A DNA stretch of 15,718 nucleotides, from positions 1-15,718 of the forward strand of contig JAZLFH010000051.1 in assembly GCA_045615705.1 (NCBI GenBank), read 5' to 3'. Every line of letters begins with the position of its first letter. Within the stretch, counting starts at the first letter, position 1. This stretch comes from JAZLFH01 sp045615705. Lineage in GTDB: Bacteria; Bacillota; Clostridia; UMGS1883. Shown piece after piece: positions 1 to 9,419 of this stretch. The notes beneath the pieces are model-generated. The model had not been told where the DNA came from. It did not search any database and saw only the letters and a list, made by a program, of their open reading frames with translations. The translations under genes and the position numbers were made by a program.

Positions 1-2354
1 AAGAAAAAACTCTCAGAGTTTTAGAATTTAATAAGGTTTTAGAGCATCTTAAAGAGTGTGCGGTTTTAGAAGATACAAAGAAAAGATGCCTTGAACTTTT
101 ACCGAAAACAGATGAAGAAGAAGTAAAAAAAAGCCTGGCTGAAACGAGCGAAGCACACAGTCTGTTGTTGAAAAAAAATTATCCGCCGATAAGACCGATA
201 AATAACATAAAAATTTCGGCAGAGAGAGCAAAATCAGGCGGCACGCTTTCAATGCGTGAACTTATAAACATTGCACATCTTTTAAAAATTTCCCGTGATA
301 ATATATCCTATTTTGATTGCAAAGAAGATTACCCGATTTTAAGTGCTGCTTTTTTATCAATACAAAGTGTAAAATCTTTGGAGGAAAGAATCATGTCTTC
401 GATAATCAGCGAAGAAGAAATCGCTGACGATGCTTCCTTAGAACTTATGTCGATAAGACGAAAAATCAAAGCACTAAACAATAAGGCCCGTGATGAAATC
501 TCCGATATGATAAGGTCAACTCGCTATTCAAAATATTTGCAAGATTCAATAGTAACTATCCGCGATGACAGGTTTGTTGTTCCCGTAAAGAGTGAGTACA
601 GGGCGGAAGTCCCCGGCATTATCCACGATTCCAGTTCAAGCGGAGCAACACTTTTTATAGAGCCTATGTCGGTTGTCAATATAAATAACCAAATAAGAAA
701 TCTTCTTGCAGAAGAAAAAGAAGAAATCGAAAGGATCCTTTTGGAACTTTCTAACGAAGTCGGAAGTTTTTCTGATGAAATAATAGACAATTACAATGCA
801 ATTTCAGATATTGACTTTGCATTTTCAAAAGCTAAACTTTCTCGTATGTGGAATATGACCGAACCGATGGTAAATACAGACGGAATAATTAATCTTAAAA
901 ACAGCCGTCATCCTCTTATCGACCAAAATAAAGTCGTTCCCGTAAATATATATCTCGGTGAAACATTTGACACATTGATAATTACAGGTCCGAATACAGG
1001 GGGAAAAACTGTTATTCTTAAAACATTGGGACTTTTCACCATAATGGCACAGTCGGGACTCCACATTCCCGCAGATTCAAACAGTACCGTTGCGATTTTT
1101 GAAAATGTTTTTGCCGATATAGGTGATGAACAGAGCATTGAGCAGTCGCTCAGTACTTTTTCCTCACACATGGTTAACATAATTGATATACTAGAAAAAG
1201 CAAACAATAATTCGCTTGTTCTTTTTGATGAACTCGGAGCGGGGACAGACCCGACCGAGGGAGCGGCGTTAGCCATTTCCATAATAGAAACGGCCCGTTC
1301 GCTTGGTTCAAAAGTAGCATCTACAACGCATTACAGTGAGATTAAACTTTATGCACTTTCAACAGAGGGAGTAGAAAACGGTGCGTGTGAGTTTGATGTA
1401 TCAACGCTCCGCCCGACTTTTAAATTGTCTATCGGAGTTCCGGGAAAGAGTAATGCGTTTGCAATTTCTAAAAGATTGGGACTTAAAGACAGCATTATAG
1501 AAAGGGCGAAAGTTTTAATAAGCGAGGACGAACGCCAGTTTGAAGATGTTGTGGCTCTTTTGGAGAAAAATCAAAAGCGGGCGGAGAAGGAAGCAAAAAG
1601 AGCGAGAACGATGCTCATAGAGAGTGAAAAACAGAAAAAAGAGTTAAAAAAAGAAATCAAAAAGACCGAAACAGACCGTGATAAAATTATAAAAGATGCA
1701 AAAAAAGAAGCAAAAGAGATTTATGAAAACGCTAAAAAAGAGGCAGATGAACTTTTAAAAGAAATGCTTCAAATGAAAGAAAGTGCATCAAGAAGCGAAA
1801 TGGAGAAAAAAAGACGAAAAATATCAGAAAAACTTTCAAAACTTGAAACAGACACACAAGAAGATGTTTTTTCGTCAGATGAACCGATGAAGGTGAGCGA
1901 AGTAAAAATAGGGGATACGGTTTTACTTACAACCATGAACAGTGAAGGAATTGTAATGTCGCTTCCCGATAAAAACGGAAATGTTCATTTAGAAGTCGGA
2001 AGCATTAAATTGAGTGCAAACATTTCAACTCTTCAAAAAGTAAAGCATAAAGAACAAAAGAAAAAAAGGACAATTGATTTTTCGTCTGTAAGAATTGATT
2101 CACAAAAGAACTTAAAAAGCGAGATTGACCTTAGAGGACAAAACCTTGACGAAGCACTGCTCAATACAGACAAATACCTTGATGATGCCGTAATGGCACA
2201 CCTTGAAACGGTAAGCATAATTCACGGTAAGGGAACGGGAGTTTTAAGAAGCGGAATACATGACTTTTTAAAAAGACACAAGCATGTAAAGAGTTACAGA
2301 CTCGGCACTTTCGGTGAAGGAGAGAGCGGAGTAACGATAGTGGAGTTAAAATGA
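1..2354 (+). CDS. mutS2: Endonuclease MutS2 (5' end just cut off)
   Basis: MutS2 is a MutS-family ATPase that lacks the mismatch-recognition domain. It is implicated in suppressing recombination and, in Bacillus, in rescuing collided ribosomes. The frame is open from base 3, and the first visible residues (EKTLRVLEF) match the usual MutS2 N-terminus. About 783 residues are visible, so only one or two codons are missing; the ATG at 165 is internal. Visible parts, numbered from base 3: Walker A GPNTGGKT at about 329-336; Walker B LVLFDELGAGTDPTEG with Asp at about 409; a long Lys/Glu-rich coiled coil at about 515-620; a KOW-like segment at about 630-690; and a C-terminal Smr nuclease domain from about 705 with IDLRG and HGKGTG. 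Its TGA overlaps the lepB ATG (ATGA), implying translational coupling. Family assignment is very secure. Whether it acts on DNA or ribosomes here cannot be read from sequence. Confidence 0.97.
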   Translation, partial: EKTLRVLEFNKVLEHLKECAVLEDTKKRCLELLPKTDEEEVKKSLAETSEAHSLLLKKNYPPIRPINNIKISAERAKSGGTLSMRELINIAHLLKISRDNISYFDCKEDYPILSAAFLSIQSVKSLEERIMSSIISEEEIADDASLELMSIRRKIKALNNKARDEISDMIRSTRYSKYLQDSIVTIRDDRFVVPVKSEYRAEVPGIIHDSSSSGATLFIEPMSVVNINNQIRNLLAEEKEEIERILLELSNEVGSFSDEIIDNYNAISDIDFAFSKAKLSRMWNMTEPMVNTDGIINLKNSRHPLIDQNKVVPVNIYLGETFDTLIITGPNTGGKTVILKTLGLFTIMAQSGLHIPADSNSTVAIFENVFADIGDEQSIEQSLSTFSSHMVNIIDILEKANNNSLVLFDELGAGTDPTEGAALAISIIETARSLGSKVASTTHYSEIKLYALSTEGVENGACEFDVSTLRPTFKLSIGVPGKSNAFAISKRLGLKDSIIERAKVLISEDERQFEDVVALLEKNQKRAEKEAKRARTMLIESEKQKKELKKEIKKTETDRDKIIKDAKKEAKEIYENAKKEADELLKEMLQMKESASRSEMEKKRRKISEKLSKLETDTQEDVFSSDEPMKVSEVKIGDTVLLTTMNSEGIVMSLPDKNGNVHLEVGSIKLSANISTLQKVKHKEQKKKRTIDFSSVRIDSQKNLKSEIDLRGQNLDEALLNTDKYLDDAVMAHLETVSIIHGKGTGVLRSGIHDFLKRHKHVKSYRLGTFGEGESGVTIVELK

Positions 2355-2836
2355 AACATAAAAAAGAAATAATAAGTTGGATTATCGTAATTATTTCTGC
2401 ATTTATAGCGGCAACTTTTATAAAACAGTTTTTGTTTTTTGTGGCGAAGGTTCCGACAGAGTCAATGGAGCCGACCGTTTTAGCAGGAGATAGTGTGGTT
2501 ATCCAAAGGACAAAAGATATAAAACGGTCAGATGTTATAGCATTTAGATTTGAAGAAGATAAAAAACTGATGCTGAAAAGAGTAATTGCTCTGCCGGGTG
2601 AAACTGTTTCCATGGAAAACGGAAGAGTTTTTATAAACGGAAACGAGTTTGAAGAGAGTTATATATACAGTTTTTCAGACCAATCGGTAGAACCTTTTAC
2701 ACTGTCTTACGATTCATACTTTGTTCTTGGCGACAACAGGAAAAACTCGTACGATTCGGCGGATTGGGAACAAAAATTCATAACAAGAAAAGATATAGTG
2801 GGTAAAGCAATATACTCATTTAATCACATAAAATAA
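2351..2836 (+). CDS. lepB: Signal peptidase I
   Basis: This is the type I signal peptidase that removes signal peptides from secreted proteins at the outer face of the membrane. The 161-residue product has one N-terminal membrane anchor (about residues 7-23). It has the catalytic Ser38 in PTESMEP and the general-base Lys76 in LMLKRVIALPGE. The conserved C-terminal box GDNRKNSYDS lies at about 127-136. The length fits the short Gram-positive (SipS-type) enzymes. The start overlaps the mutS2 stop by four bases, with TGGAG at 2341-2345 as ribosome binding site, so it is translated as part of the mutS2 operon. Coupling of lepB to mutS2 and recJ is an arrangement of convenience; no functional link is apparent. 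Confidence 0.95.
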   Translation: MKHKKEIISWIIVIISAFIAATFIKQFLFFVAKVPTESMEPTVLAGDSVVIQRTKDIKRSDVIAFRFEEDKKLMLKRVIALPGETVSMENGRVFINGNEFEESYIYSFSDQSVEPFTLSYDSYFVLGDNRKNSYDSADWEQKFITRKDIVGKAIYSFNHIK

Positions 2837-2863
2837 TAATGTGATTTGAAAGGAATGGAAACG

Positions 2864-4870
2864 ATGAGCGAAAAGAAATGGATATTTCTTGATGAAAATA
2901 TTGATGAAGCAATTGAAAATGCATATTGTGATATTTTCAAAATATCACACATTGTTTCAAAAACACTCTTAAACAGAGGATTTACAGATGCCGGAAACGC
3001 AAAAAAGTTTTTGGAAAAGGATCATAAATCTCTGTATTCACCTATGCTTTTAATTGATATGGATAAGGCAATAGACAGAATCCAAAAAGCAATTAATAAC
3101 AACGAAAAGATTACTGTTTACGGAGATTATGATGTTGACGGAATAACTTCAACTGCTCTTATGGTAAAATATCTTCGTTCACAAAATGTAGATGCAAATT
3201 ATTATATTCCCGACAGGCAAAATGAAGGATATGGGGTTAATTGCACGGCACTTGAAAAGATAAAAAATGACGGTACTTCACTCATAATTACCGTTGATTC
3301 CGGAATAACAGCACTTGAAGAAGCTAAATACGCAAAGAGTTTGGGACTTGATTTAATAATAACGGACCACCATGAATGTAAAGAAGGACTTCCCGAAGCC
3401 ATAGCGGTGATAAACCCAAAAAGATTGGATTCAAAGTACCCCTTTAAAGAACTTGCGGGTGTTGGTGTTGCATTTAAACTTGTATCTGCACTTTCAAAAA
3501 AGAGTGATGTTGAATTGCTTTCCGAATACTCGGACATAATTATGCTCGGAACGATAGCGGATGTCGTACCTCTTTTTGACGAAAACAGAATCATTGCAGG
3601 AGCGGGACTTGAAAAGTTTTACAACAATCCGAATATCGGACTTGAATCAATACTAAATGTGATTGGTGCAAATAAAAAATGGAACGCAAGTGCAGTCGTA
3701 AGTTATTCTATTGCACCACACCTAAACGCAGCAGGAAGAATGTCAAATGCTTCGGTTGCCGTTGAATTGTTGCTTACAACGGATATTGCATCTGCAAACG
3801 AGTATGCAATGGAACTGAAAACATTTAACAAAGAAAGACAAAGCGTTGAAAATGAAATTTTTAAAGATGCCGAGGAAATGCTTAAAGATAAAAAGTACGA
3901 AGACAAAGAAGTGCTGGTTTTAGCAAAAAAAGATTGGCATCACGGAATTATAGGAATTGTTGCATCAAGAATATGCGATAAGTACAACAAGAGTTGCATT
4001 TTAATTTCCGTTGATGATGATGTATGCAAAAGTTCAGGCAGAAGTGTTGACGGATTTAATCTTTTTGATGCGCTTTCTTCGTGCAGCGATGTGCTTGAAA
4101 AATTCGGAGGGCATGCCTATGCGGCAGGTTGCAGCGTAAAAGAAAAAAATATCGAGGAGTTTGACAGACGAATAAATGAATATGCAAAAAATAATATGGA
4201 TGCAACAAAAACTTCCGATTTGTATATTGATGCACGAGTGGAACCGAGCGAGTTAACGCTCCAAACTGTAAAAAGCATTGAAGTTTTAGCACCGTACGGA
4301 GCATCAAATCAAATGCCGACCGTTGCAATTTTAAATGGAAGAATAGAACAAATAAGGACCCTTTCAGATGGAAAACACGCAAGAATTTTGCTTGAAAAGG
4401 ACGGAAGTACGGTAGAAATTATTGCTTTTGGCAGCGGAGAACTTGCAGACAGATATTATCCGGGAGATATTATAGATGTGGCAGGAGATTTAAATATTAA
4501 TGTTTATAATGGTGAATCGCTTGTGCAACTTATCCTTAAAGATATTCGCTTTTCGCCCGATGCACAGTTAAACAATGTCCCCGACAGAGAAGATTTTGTA
4601 AGTGTTTATAATTACATAAAGAAAAACGGGCAAACACAAAGTTTCTTAACGGAAGAAATTTTAGAAAAATTGTCTTTCGAAAACCAAAAAGGTTTTCCGA
4701 AAAATAAACTCATAAATGTTCTTTCCGTTTTTGAAGATGTCGGCATTCTCTCTTTTAGGAATGACGGTGAAACACTACAAATAAGTCTGAATGATGTAAA
4801 AAAAGGGCAGAAGGTTGACCTTGTTAAGTCAAAAATATACAGCAATATTAAGAATAATTTCGGAATGTAA
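2864..4870 (+). CDS. recJ: Single-stranded-DNA 5'-3' exonuclease RecJ
   Basis: RecJ degrades 5'-ended single-stranded DNA in recombination and repair. From the ATG at 2864 it has 668 residues. The DHH-family motifs are intact: GDYDVDGITS at about 87-96, a metal-binding Asp in VDSG at about 145, TDHHE at about 167-171, GTIADVVPL at about 228, and the DHHA1 motif GGHAYAAG at about 414-421. An OB-fold region and a Firmicute-type C-terminal extension follow, shorter than that of the roughly 786-residue Bacillus protein. An upstream in-frame TTG (2846) and ATG (2855) exist. Only the ATG at 2864 is well placed (about 9 bases) behind the ribosome binding site GAAAGGA at 2848-2854, so I prefer it. 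The gene lies 27 bases after lepB and 12 bases before rel. Nothing looks broken. Confidence 0.95.
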   Translation: MSEKKWIFLDENIDEAIENAYCDIFKISHIVSKTLLNRGFTDAGNAKKFLEKDHKSLYSPMLLIDMDKAIDRIQKAINNNEKITVYGDYDVDGITSTALMVKYLRSQNVDANYYIPDRQNEGYGVNCTALEKIKNDGTSLIITVDSGITALEEAKYAKSLGLDLIITDHHECKEGLPEAIAVINPKRLDSKYPFKELAGVGVAFKLVSALSKKSDVELLSEYSDIIMLGTIADVVPLFDENRIIAGAGLEKFYNNPNIGLESILNVIGANKKWNASAVVSYSIAPHLNAAGRMSNASVAVELLLTTDIASANEYAMELKTFNKERQSVENEIFKDAEEMLKDKKYEDKEVLVLAKKDWHHGIIGIVASRICDKYNKSCILISVDDDVCKSSGRSVDGFNLFDALSSCSDVLEKFGGHAYAAGCSVKEKNIEEFDRRINEYAKNNMDATKTSDLYIDARVEPSELTLQTVKSIEVLAPYGASNQMPTVAILNGRIEQIRTLSDGKHARILLEKDGSTVEIIAFGSGELADRYYPGDIIDVAGDLNINVYNGESLVQLILKDIRFSPDAQLNNVPDREDFVSVYNYIKKNGQTQSFLTEEILEKLSFENQKGFPKNKLINVLSVFEDVGILSFRNDGETLQISLNDVKKGQKVDLVKSKIYSNIKNNFGM

Positions 4871-4882
4871 GGAAAGGTAACA

Positions 4883-7048
4883 ATGGAAACTCTTTACAGA
4901 CAACTTGAAGATAAAATAAAAAAATACAACCCGAATGCCGATTTTGACATTTTGAGAAAAGCCTTTGATTTTTGTTGCGAAGCACATAAAAATCAAAAAA
5001 GAATTTCGGGCGAGCCGTATGCAGTTCATCCCTTAAATGTGGCTATAATTTTGGCAGACCTTGAACTTGATACGGAAACTATTGTTGCAGGTCTTTTGCA
5101 TGATGTAATTGAAGATACCGATGCAAATTATCATTTAATAAGCGAAAATTTTGGCGAAGATGTGGCTAAACTTGTTGAGGGAGTAACAAAACTTGAAAAA
5201 ATCAAATACACATCAAACGAAGAACAACAAGTTGACAATCTGAGAAAAATGTTTTTCGCCATGGCAAATGATGTAAGAGTCGTTCTTATAAAACTTGCAG
5301 ACAGATTGCACAATGTAAGAACACTTCAGTATATGAGCCTTGAAAAGCAGCGAGAAAAAGCAAGAGAAACGCTTGAAGTATATGCACCGCTTGCTCACAG
5401 GCTCGGTATTTCAAAAATCAAGGGTGAACTTGAAGATTTATCGCTCAGATATCTTGACAGTATTGCCTACTTTGATATTGAAGAAGGTGTAAAAAAGAAA
5501 CTCAGCGAGCGTGATGAGTATGTATCATCCATAAAAGAAATCCTTGCAAAAAAACTTAAAGAAATGGGAATAAACGGAAGGATTGACGGTAGAGCGAAGC
5601 ACTATTACAGCATTTTCCGTAAGATGTATATGCAGAATAAAACGCTTGACGAAATATACGACCTAATAGCGGTTCGGATAATAGTTGACAGCGTGGAGGA
5701 ATGCTATGCGATACTCGGTATGGTACATGAACTTTACACGCCACTACCCGGAAGAATTAAAGATTATATAGCCATGCCGAAACCCAACCTTTACCGTTCG
5801 CTTCATACTACGGTTATGGGACCCGAAGGACACCCGGTAGAAATTCAGATAAGAACATGGGAAATGCATAAGGTAGCAGAAGAAGGTGTTGCGGCTCATT
5901 GGAAGTATAAAGAGGGAGTAAACGGCAAAACCGATATGGACGAGGCTCTTTCTTGGATAAGACAGATGCTTGAAACCCAAAATGAGGTAACAGACAGCGA
6001 AGAGTTTATGCAGACACTTAAAATCGACCTTTTTGCGGATGAAGTTTTTGTATTCACTCCAAAGGGCGATGTAATAAGCCTTCCGGCAGGAGCAACGCCT
6101 ATTGATTTTGCATTTTATATTCATTCGGCAGTCGGATATCGTATGACGGGAGCAAAGGTAAATTCCAGAATTGTAACTCTTGACACTAAACTTCAAAATG
6201 GTGATATAGTTGAAATTTTAACGACTTCGGCAGTACACGGACCAAGCAGAGATTGGCTGAAAGTCGTTAAGACAAGCCAAGCACGAAATAAAATAAATGC
6301 TTGGTTCAAGAAAGAAAACAGAGAGCAGAATAAAGAGCGAGGAAAAGATGCGGTAGAAAAAGAAATTAAGAGAACGGGGCATTCTCAGTCTGAACTTTTG
6401 AAGCAGAATTATATTGATAAGATAATTCATCGATATGGATTTAACAGTTTGGATGATATGTATGCTGCTGTGGGTTACGGTGGAATAACCGCAAATAAAA
6501 TCGCGCTTAGGCTCGTGGATTGTTATTTGGAAGAACACAAGCAAGAAAATACAGATGTAAAAACAACAACTTTAACCAATAAAAAATCATATAACAGTGC
6601 TATTGAAGTTGAAGGCGTTGACAACTGTTTGGTGCATCTTTCCCGTTGTTGTGCTCCTGTACACGGCGATGAAATTGTGGGATTCATCACACGAGGCAGA
6701 GGGGTTACCGTACACAGAAGTGATTGCATAAATATTTTGGATGAAAATTTGTCGGAAGAGATGATTTCAAGAAAGGTTCATTGCACTTGGAATGATGTGG
6801 ATTCAAACAAATACAAGTGCGATCTTGAACTTAAAGGAACAGACAGGATGGGGCTTTTGGCAGATGTGGCAGGAGTTATATCCGAGGGGAAAATCCTACT
6901 TTTGTCGCTTAACGCAAAACAAAACAAAGATAAAACGGCTACAATAAGTCTTTCTTTGGAAATAGACAATGTAGAAAAACTTGACCAGATTATAAAAAAA
7001 TTAAAACAGATTGTCGGAATGATAAATGTACGAAGAGTGGCTAAATAG
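4883..7048 (+). CDS. relA: Bifunctional (p)ppGpp synthetase/hydrolase Rel
   Basis: This long RelA/SpoT homologue makes (p)ppGpp from ATP and GTP/GDP during amino-acid starvation and also hydrolyses it. The 721 residues show the full domain order. The HD hydrolase has His35, His49, His73-Asp74 and Glu77-Asp78 (HDVIEDT), so the hydrolase looks active. The synthetase spans about 230-345, with GRAKHYYS, YDLIAVRII, RIKDYIAMPKPN and AAHWKYKEG. A TGS domain lies at about 385-450 (FTPKGDVISLPAG). A helical region follows, then the conserved-cysteine domain (RCCAPVHGDEIVGF, about 589-602) and a C-terminal ACT domain (about 645-721). The ribosome binding site GGAAAGG (4871-4877) sits five bases before the ATG. 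The stop TAG is part of the next gene's ribosome binding site, so translation is probably coupled. In many Firmicutes apt and dtd flank rel; neither is here. Confidence 0.96.
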   Translation: METLYRQLEDKIKKYNPNADFDILRKAFDFCCEAHKNQKRISGEPYAVHPLNVAIILADLELDTETIVAGLLHDVIEDTDANYHLISENFGEDVAKLVEGVTKLEKIKYTSNEEQQVDNLRKMFFAMANDVRVVLIKLADRLHNVRTLQYMSLEKQREKARETLEVYAPLAHRLGISKIKGELEDLSLRYLDSIAYFDIEEGVKKKLSERDEYVSSIKEILAKKLKEMGINGRIDGRAKHYYSIFRKMYMQNKTLDEIYDLIAVRIIVDSVEECYAILGMVHELYTPLPGRIKDYIAMPKPNLYRSLHTTVMGPEGHPVEIQIRTWEMHKVAEEGVAAHWKYKEGVNGKTDMDEALSWIRQMLETQNEVTDSEEFMQTLKIDLFADEVFVFTPKGDVISLPAGATPIDFAFYIHSAVGYRMTGAKVNSRIVTLDTKLQNGDIVEILTTSAVHGPSRDWLKVVKTSQARNKINAWFKKENREQNKERGKDAVEKEIKRTGHSQSELLKQNYIDKIIHRYGFNSLDDMYAAVGYGGITANKIALRLVDCYLEEHKQENTDVKTTTLTNKKSYNSAIEVEGVDNCLVHLSRCCAPVHGDEIVGFITRGRGVTVHRSDCINILDENLSEEMISRKVHCTWNDVDSNKYKCDLELKGTDRMGLLADVAGVISEGKILLLSLNAKQNKDKTATISLSLEIDNVEKLDQIIKKLKQIVGMINVRRVAK

Positions 7049-7057
7049 AGGTGTGTT

Positions 7058-7663
7058 ATGAATTTCAGAAGAATTATCGTGGGCGAACTTGCAACTAATT
7101 GTTATATAGTAGGGGATAAGGAATGTGTATTAATAGACCCGGGTGATGATGCTGAAAAAATTATTTCGGTTATAGAAAAAAATGAGTTAAACATAACGAA
7201 AATCCTTCTCACACACGGGCATTTTGACCATGTAATGGGGGCAGAGCGTCTGAGAGAGTACACAGGGGCTAAAATCTATATTCATAAAGATGATAAAGAG
7301 GCACTCAGAGATAAAAAACTCAGTTTTGCATTTTTTATGAGAAAGGATGCTCCCAATTTTTATGCTGATGAATATTTAAATGAAGGCGATATAATAGAAT
7401 TCGGAAGCGACAAGTTGGAAGTTATCCACACACCGGGACATACCAAAGGAAGTGTAACATTTTTCGGCGATAATAAGTTTTTTTTGGGAGACCTCATTTT
7501 TTATGAAAGCGTAGGAAGATGCAACAGCGACATTGAAATGTTACAAGAGATTGAGTCTTTTGATAAAATTGCGAGAATATCAAAAACCGCATCGGTTTAC
7601 CCCGGTCACGGAGTATATACCGATATGCAACACGAAATTAACTACAATCCTTTTTTGAGGTAG
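7058..7663 (+). CDS. Metallo-beta-lactamase-fold hydrolase (glyoxalase II-like, YqgX type)
   Basis: This 201-residue single-domain hydrolase has the metallo-beta-lactamase fold. The metal-binding signature THGHFDH is at 52-58. Further ligands are His128 in HTPGHTKGS, Asp145 in FLGDLIF and His184 in YPGHG. The size and motif spacing match the small glyoxalase II-like proteins found next to rel and hemZ in Firmicutes. These are often named hydroxyacylglutathione hydrolase, but clostridia usually lack glutathione, so the true thioester substrate is unknown. The ribosome binding site GAGGTG overlaps the rel stop codon. Its last codon, within GAGG at 7657-7660, supplies the ribosome binding site of hemZ. 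Family is certain; substrate is not. Confidence 0.92.
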   Translation: MNFRRIIVGELATNCYIVGDKECVLIDPGDDAEKIISVIEKNELNITKILLTHGHFDHVMGAERLREYTGAKIYIHKDDKEALRDKKLSFAFFMRKDAPNFYADEYLNEGDIIEFGSDKLEVIHTPGHTKGSVTFFGDNKFFLGDLIFYESVGRCNSDIEMLQEIESFDKIARISKTASVYPGHGVYTDMQHEINYNPFLR

Positions 7664-7666
7664 CAT

Positions 7667-9091
7667 ATGCAGATTAAAACTATTGGACACTCGTTTGAAA
7701 TTGCAGTTGAAGAAATAATTCAACTTTTCTTTTCAAAAGAAGATGATATTTTAATAGAAAGCACATTAAAAGAAGACTTAAATTCATATCAAAGCATTGC
7801 AAGAATTGTTTATAAAGGAAGAGAAGCAACAAGCAGTATTAAGTGTGATAAACAATCAATCACAAAGACAAAAATTTCAAACCTTATTAAAAAATCAGTT
7901 TTTAATGTGGCGAAAAAGTTTTCTCCGATGAATGCTCCTTGGGGGATTTCCACGGGAATTCGCCCGGCTAAAATAGCCTTGTCTAAACTTTTGAAATGTC
8001 AAGATGAAAAGAGTGTCATATCTTTTCTTGAAAACGAATATTGGATGAGCGAAAATAAAGCAAGGTTGGCACTTTCTGTTGCAAAAACAGAGTATGAAAT
8101 ATTAAAAGACCAGGATGAAAGGGCGATTTCTGTTTACATCGGAGTTCCGTTTTGTCCTACAAGATGTGCTTATTGCTCATTTATAAGCCAGTCCACGGAA
8201 CACAATAAAAAGTATATTGATATGTATGCAGATTATCTCTTGACGGAGATGCATGCAGTAGCAAAACTGATTAAAAAACTTGGATTTTTTGTTGAGAGCA
8301 TATACTTTGGCGGTGGAACACCGACAACACTTTCAAATAAAGACCTTGACAAAATACTTAAAGCGTGCTATACCGAATTTGATTTGGCAAATTGCACTGA
8401 AATTACAGTTGAAGCAGGACGACCTGATACAGTTAATAGAGAAAAACTTTTAACACTTAAAGATAATGGCGTTAACAGAATTTGCATTAACCCTCAAACG
8501 ATGCATCAGGAAACGCTTGACAAAATAGGCAGGGGACACAGTGTTGAAGATGTATACAGGGCGTTTGAAATTGCGAGAAGTGTTGGCTTTGATGATATAA
8601 ATTCAGATATTATTGTCGGACTTCCGGGCGAAAATGCAAATATGGTATCTAAAACACTTGACGGACTGATTAAACTTTCACCCGAGGCAATAACAGTGCA
8701 TACAATGTATTTAAAGCGTGCGGCAAGACTTTCGGACGATTTTGAAAAGTACAGATTTGCTCAAAACACGGGTGAAATGATAGATTTGGTTAACTCCAAA
8801 TTACTGTCAAACGGTTACGAGGCGTACTATCTGTACAAGCAGAAGAATACATTGGGAAATCTCGAAAATGTCGGATATTCAAAGCCCGGATATGAGTGCC
8901 TTTACAATATGACAATAATGGAAGAAACCAGAACTGTCTTTGCTATCGGAGCGGGAGCATCCACCAAACTTGTTAAAAACGGAAAAATAGACAGAATTTT
9001 TAACCCAAAAGAAGCCGGCGATTACATAAATCGTATTGACGAAATTGTAGATAAAAAGAATAATATATATAAATGGTTTAAGGAGGAATAA
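7667..9091 (+). CDS. hemZ: Radical SAM coproporphyrinogen dehydrogenase HemZ
   Basis: This 474-residue radical SAM protein is of the HemZ type, an oxygen-independent coproporphyrinogen III dehydrogenase-like enzyme. The 4Fe-4S cluster motif CPTRCAYC supplies Cys163, Cys167 and Cys170, and IYFGGGTPT follows as the SAM-binding glycine motif. HemZ differs from HemN by a long N-terminal region before the cluster, seen here as about 155 residues including PWGISTGIRPAK, and by the FNPKEAGDYINRI-type C-terminus. The ATG lies three bases after the preceding stop. Placement directly after the metallo-beta-lactamase-fold gene is a recurrent clostridial arrangement. No other haem gene is in the window, so involvement in haem synthesis here is inferred only from the family. 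Confidence 0.9.
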   Translation: MQIKTIGHSFEIAVEEIIQLFFSKEDDILIESTLKEDLNSYQSIARIVYKGREATSSIKCDKQSITKTKISNLIKKSVFNVAKKFSPMNAPWGISTGIRPAKIALSKLLKCQDEKSVISFLENEYWMSENKARLALSVAKTEYEILKDQDERAISVYIGVPFCPTRCAYCSFISQSTEHNKKYIDMYADYLLTEMHAVAKLIKKLGFFVESIYFGGGTPTTLSNKDLDKILKACYTEFDLANCTEITVEAGRPDTVNREKLLTLKDNGVNRICINPQTMHQETLDKIGRGHSVEDVYRAFEIARSVGFDDINSDIIVGLPGENANMVSKTLDGLIKLSPEAITVHTMYLKRAARLSDDFEKYRFAQNTGEMIDLVNSKLLSNGYEAYYLYKQKNTLGNLENVGYSKPGYECLYNMTIMEETRTVFAIGAGASTKLVKNGKIDRIFNPKEAGDYINRIDEIVDKKNNIYKWFKEE

Positions 9092-9093
9092 AC

Positions 9094-9375
9094 ATGGAAT
9101 TTTGGGAAAAAACAAAGAAAACGGCATCGACAATCTTTGCAAGAGCAGGCAAAAAAGCAGGTGAGGTATACAGTGGTTCAAAAGTGAGACTTTCTATTAT
9201 GGAGGCAAAAAACGAACTCACAAAAACTTTTGAAGAAATAGGTCGCCTTACATACAAGACCGCTCGTGAAGAAGAAGACAATCATGATATGATTGAACAA
9301 AAGATGGACGAAGTAACATCGCTTAAAAACAAAATAGAACTTTTAAAGGAAAAACTTAAAAGCGAAGAAGAATAA
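9094..9375 (+). CDS. Small coiled-coil protein of unknown function
   Basis: I do not recognise this 93-residue protein. It starts at an ATG at 9094, behind AAGGAGG at about 9079-9085 inside the end of hemZ, so it is surely translated and coupled to hemZ. The N-terminal third is basic and Gly/Ala-containing (FARAGKKAGEVYSGSK). The remainder is a charged, almost uninterrupted helix ending in heptad-like Leu/Ile and Lys/Glu residues, which suggests a coiled coil. There is no signal peptide, membrane segment or cysteine. Small proteins of this look, with an N-terminal helix followed by a coiled coil, are common in clostridia. Some carry a C-terminal zinc ribbon, which is absent here. It is the last gene before the operon terminator, and the stop codon abuts the hairpin. 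Confidence 0.8.
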   Translation: MEFWEKTKKTASTIFARAGKKAGEVYSGSKVRLSIMEAKNELTKTFEEIGRLTYKTAREEEDNHDMIEQKMDEVTSLKNKIELLKEKLKSEEE

Positions 9376-9419
9376 AAATCACCCTCTGTTACATAATAGA
9401 ACAGAGGGTGATTTTTTTT
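9375..9419 (+). terminator. Intrinsic terminator ending the mutS2-hemZ run
   Basis: A perfect 16-bp stem pairs 9375-9390 (core CACCCTCTGTT) with 9400-9415 (core AACAGAGGGTG) around a 9-base loop. It is followed by eight T residues at 9412-9419. It begins at the last base of the preceding stop codon. Its 3' arm and T-run also carry the ribosome binding site and start codon of the next gene. Confidence 0.93.

Noticed and set aside
9137..9172. Promoter inside the 93-residue gene (TTGCAA and TATACA) that could drive the DUF421 gene
   Set aside because: The spacing between the two boxes is about 24 bases, outside the workable range for a sigma-A promoter.
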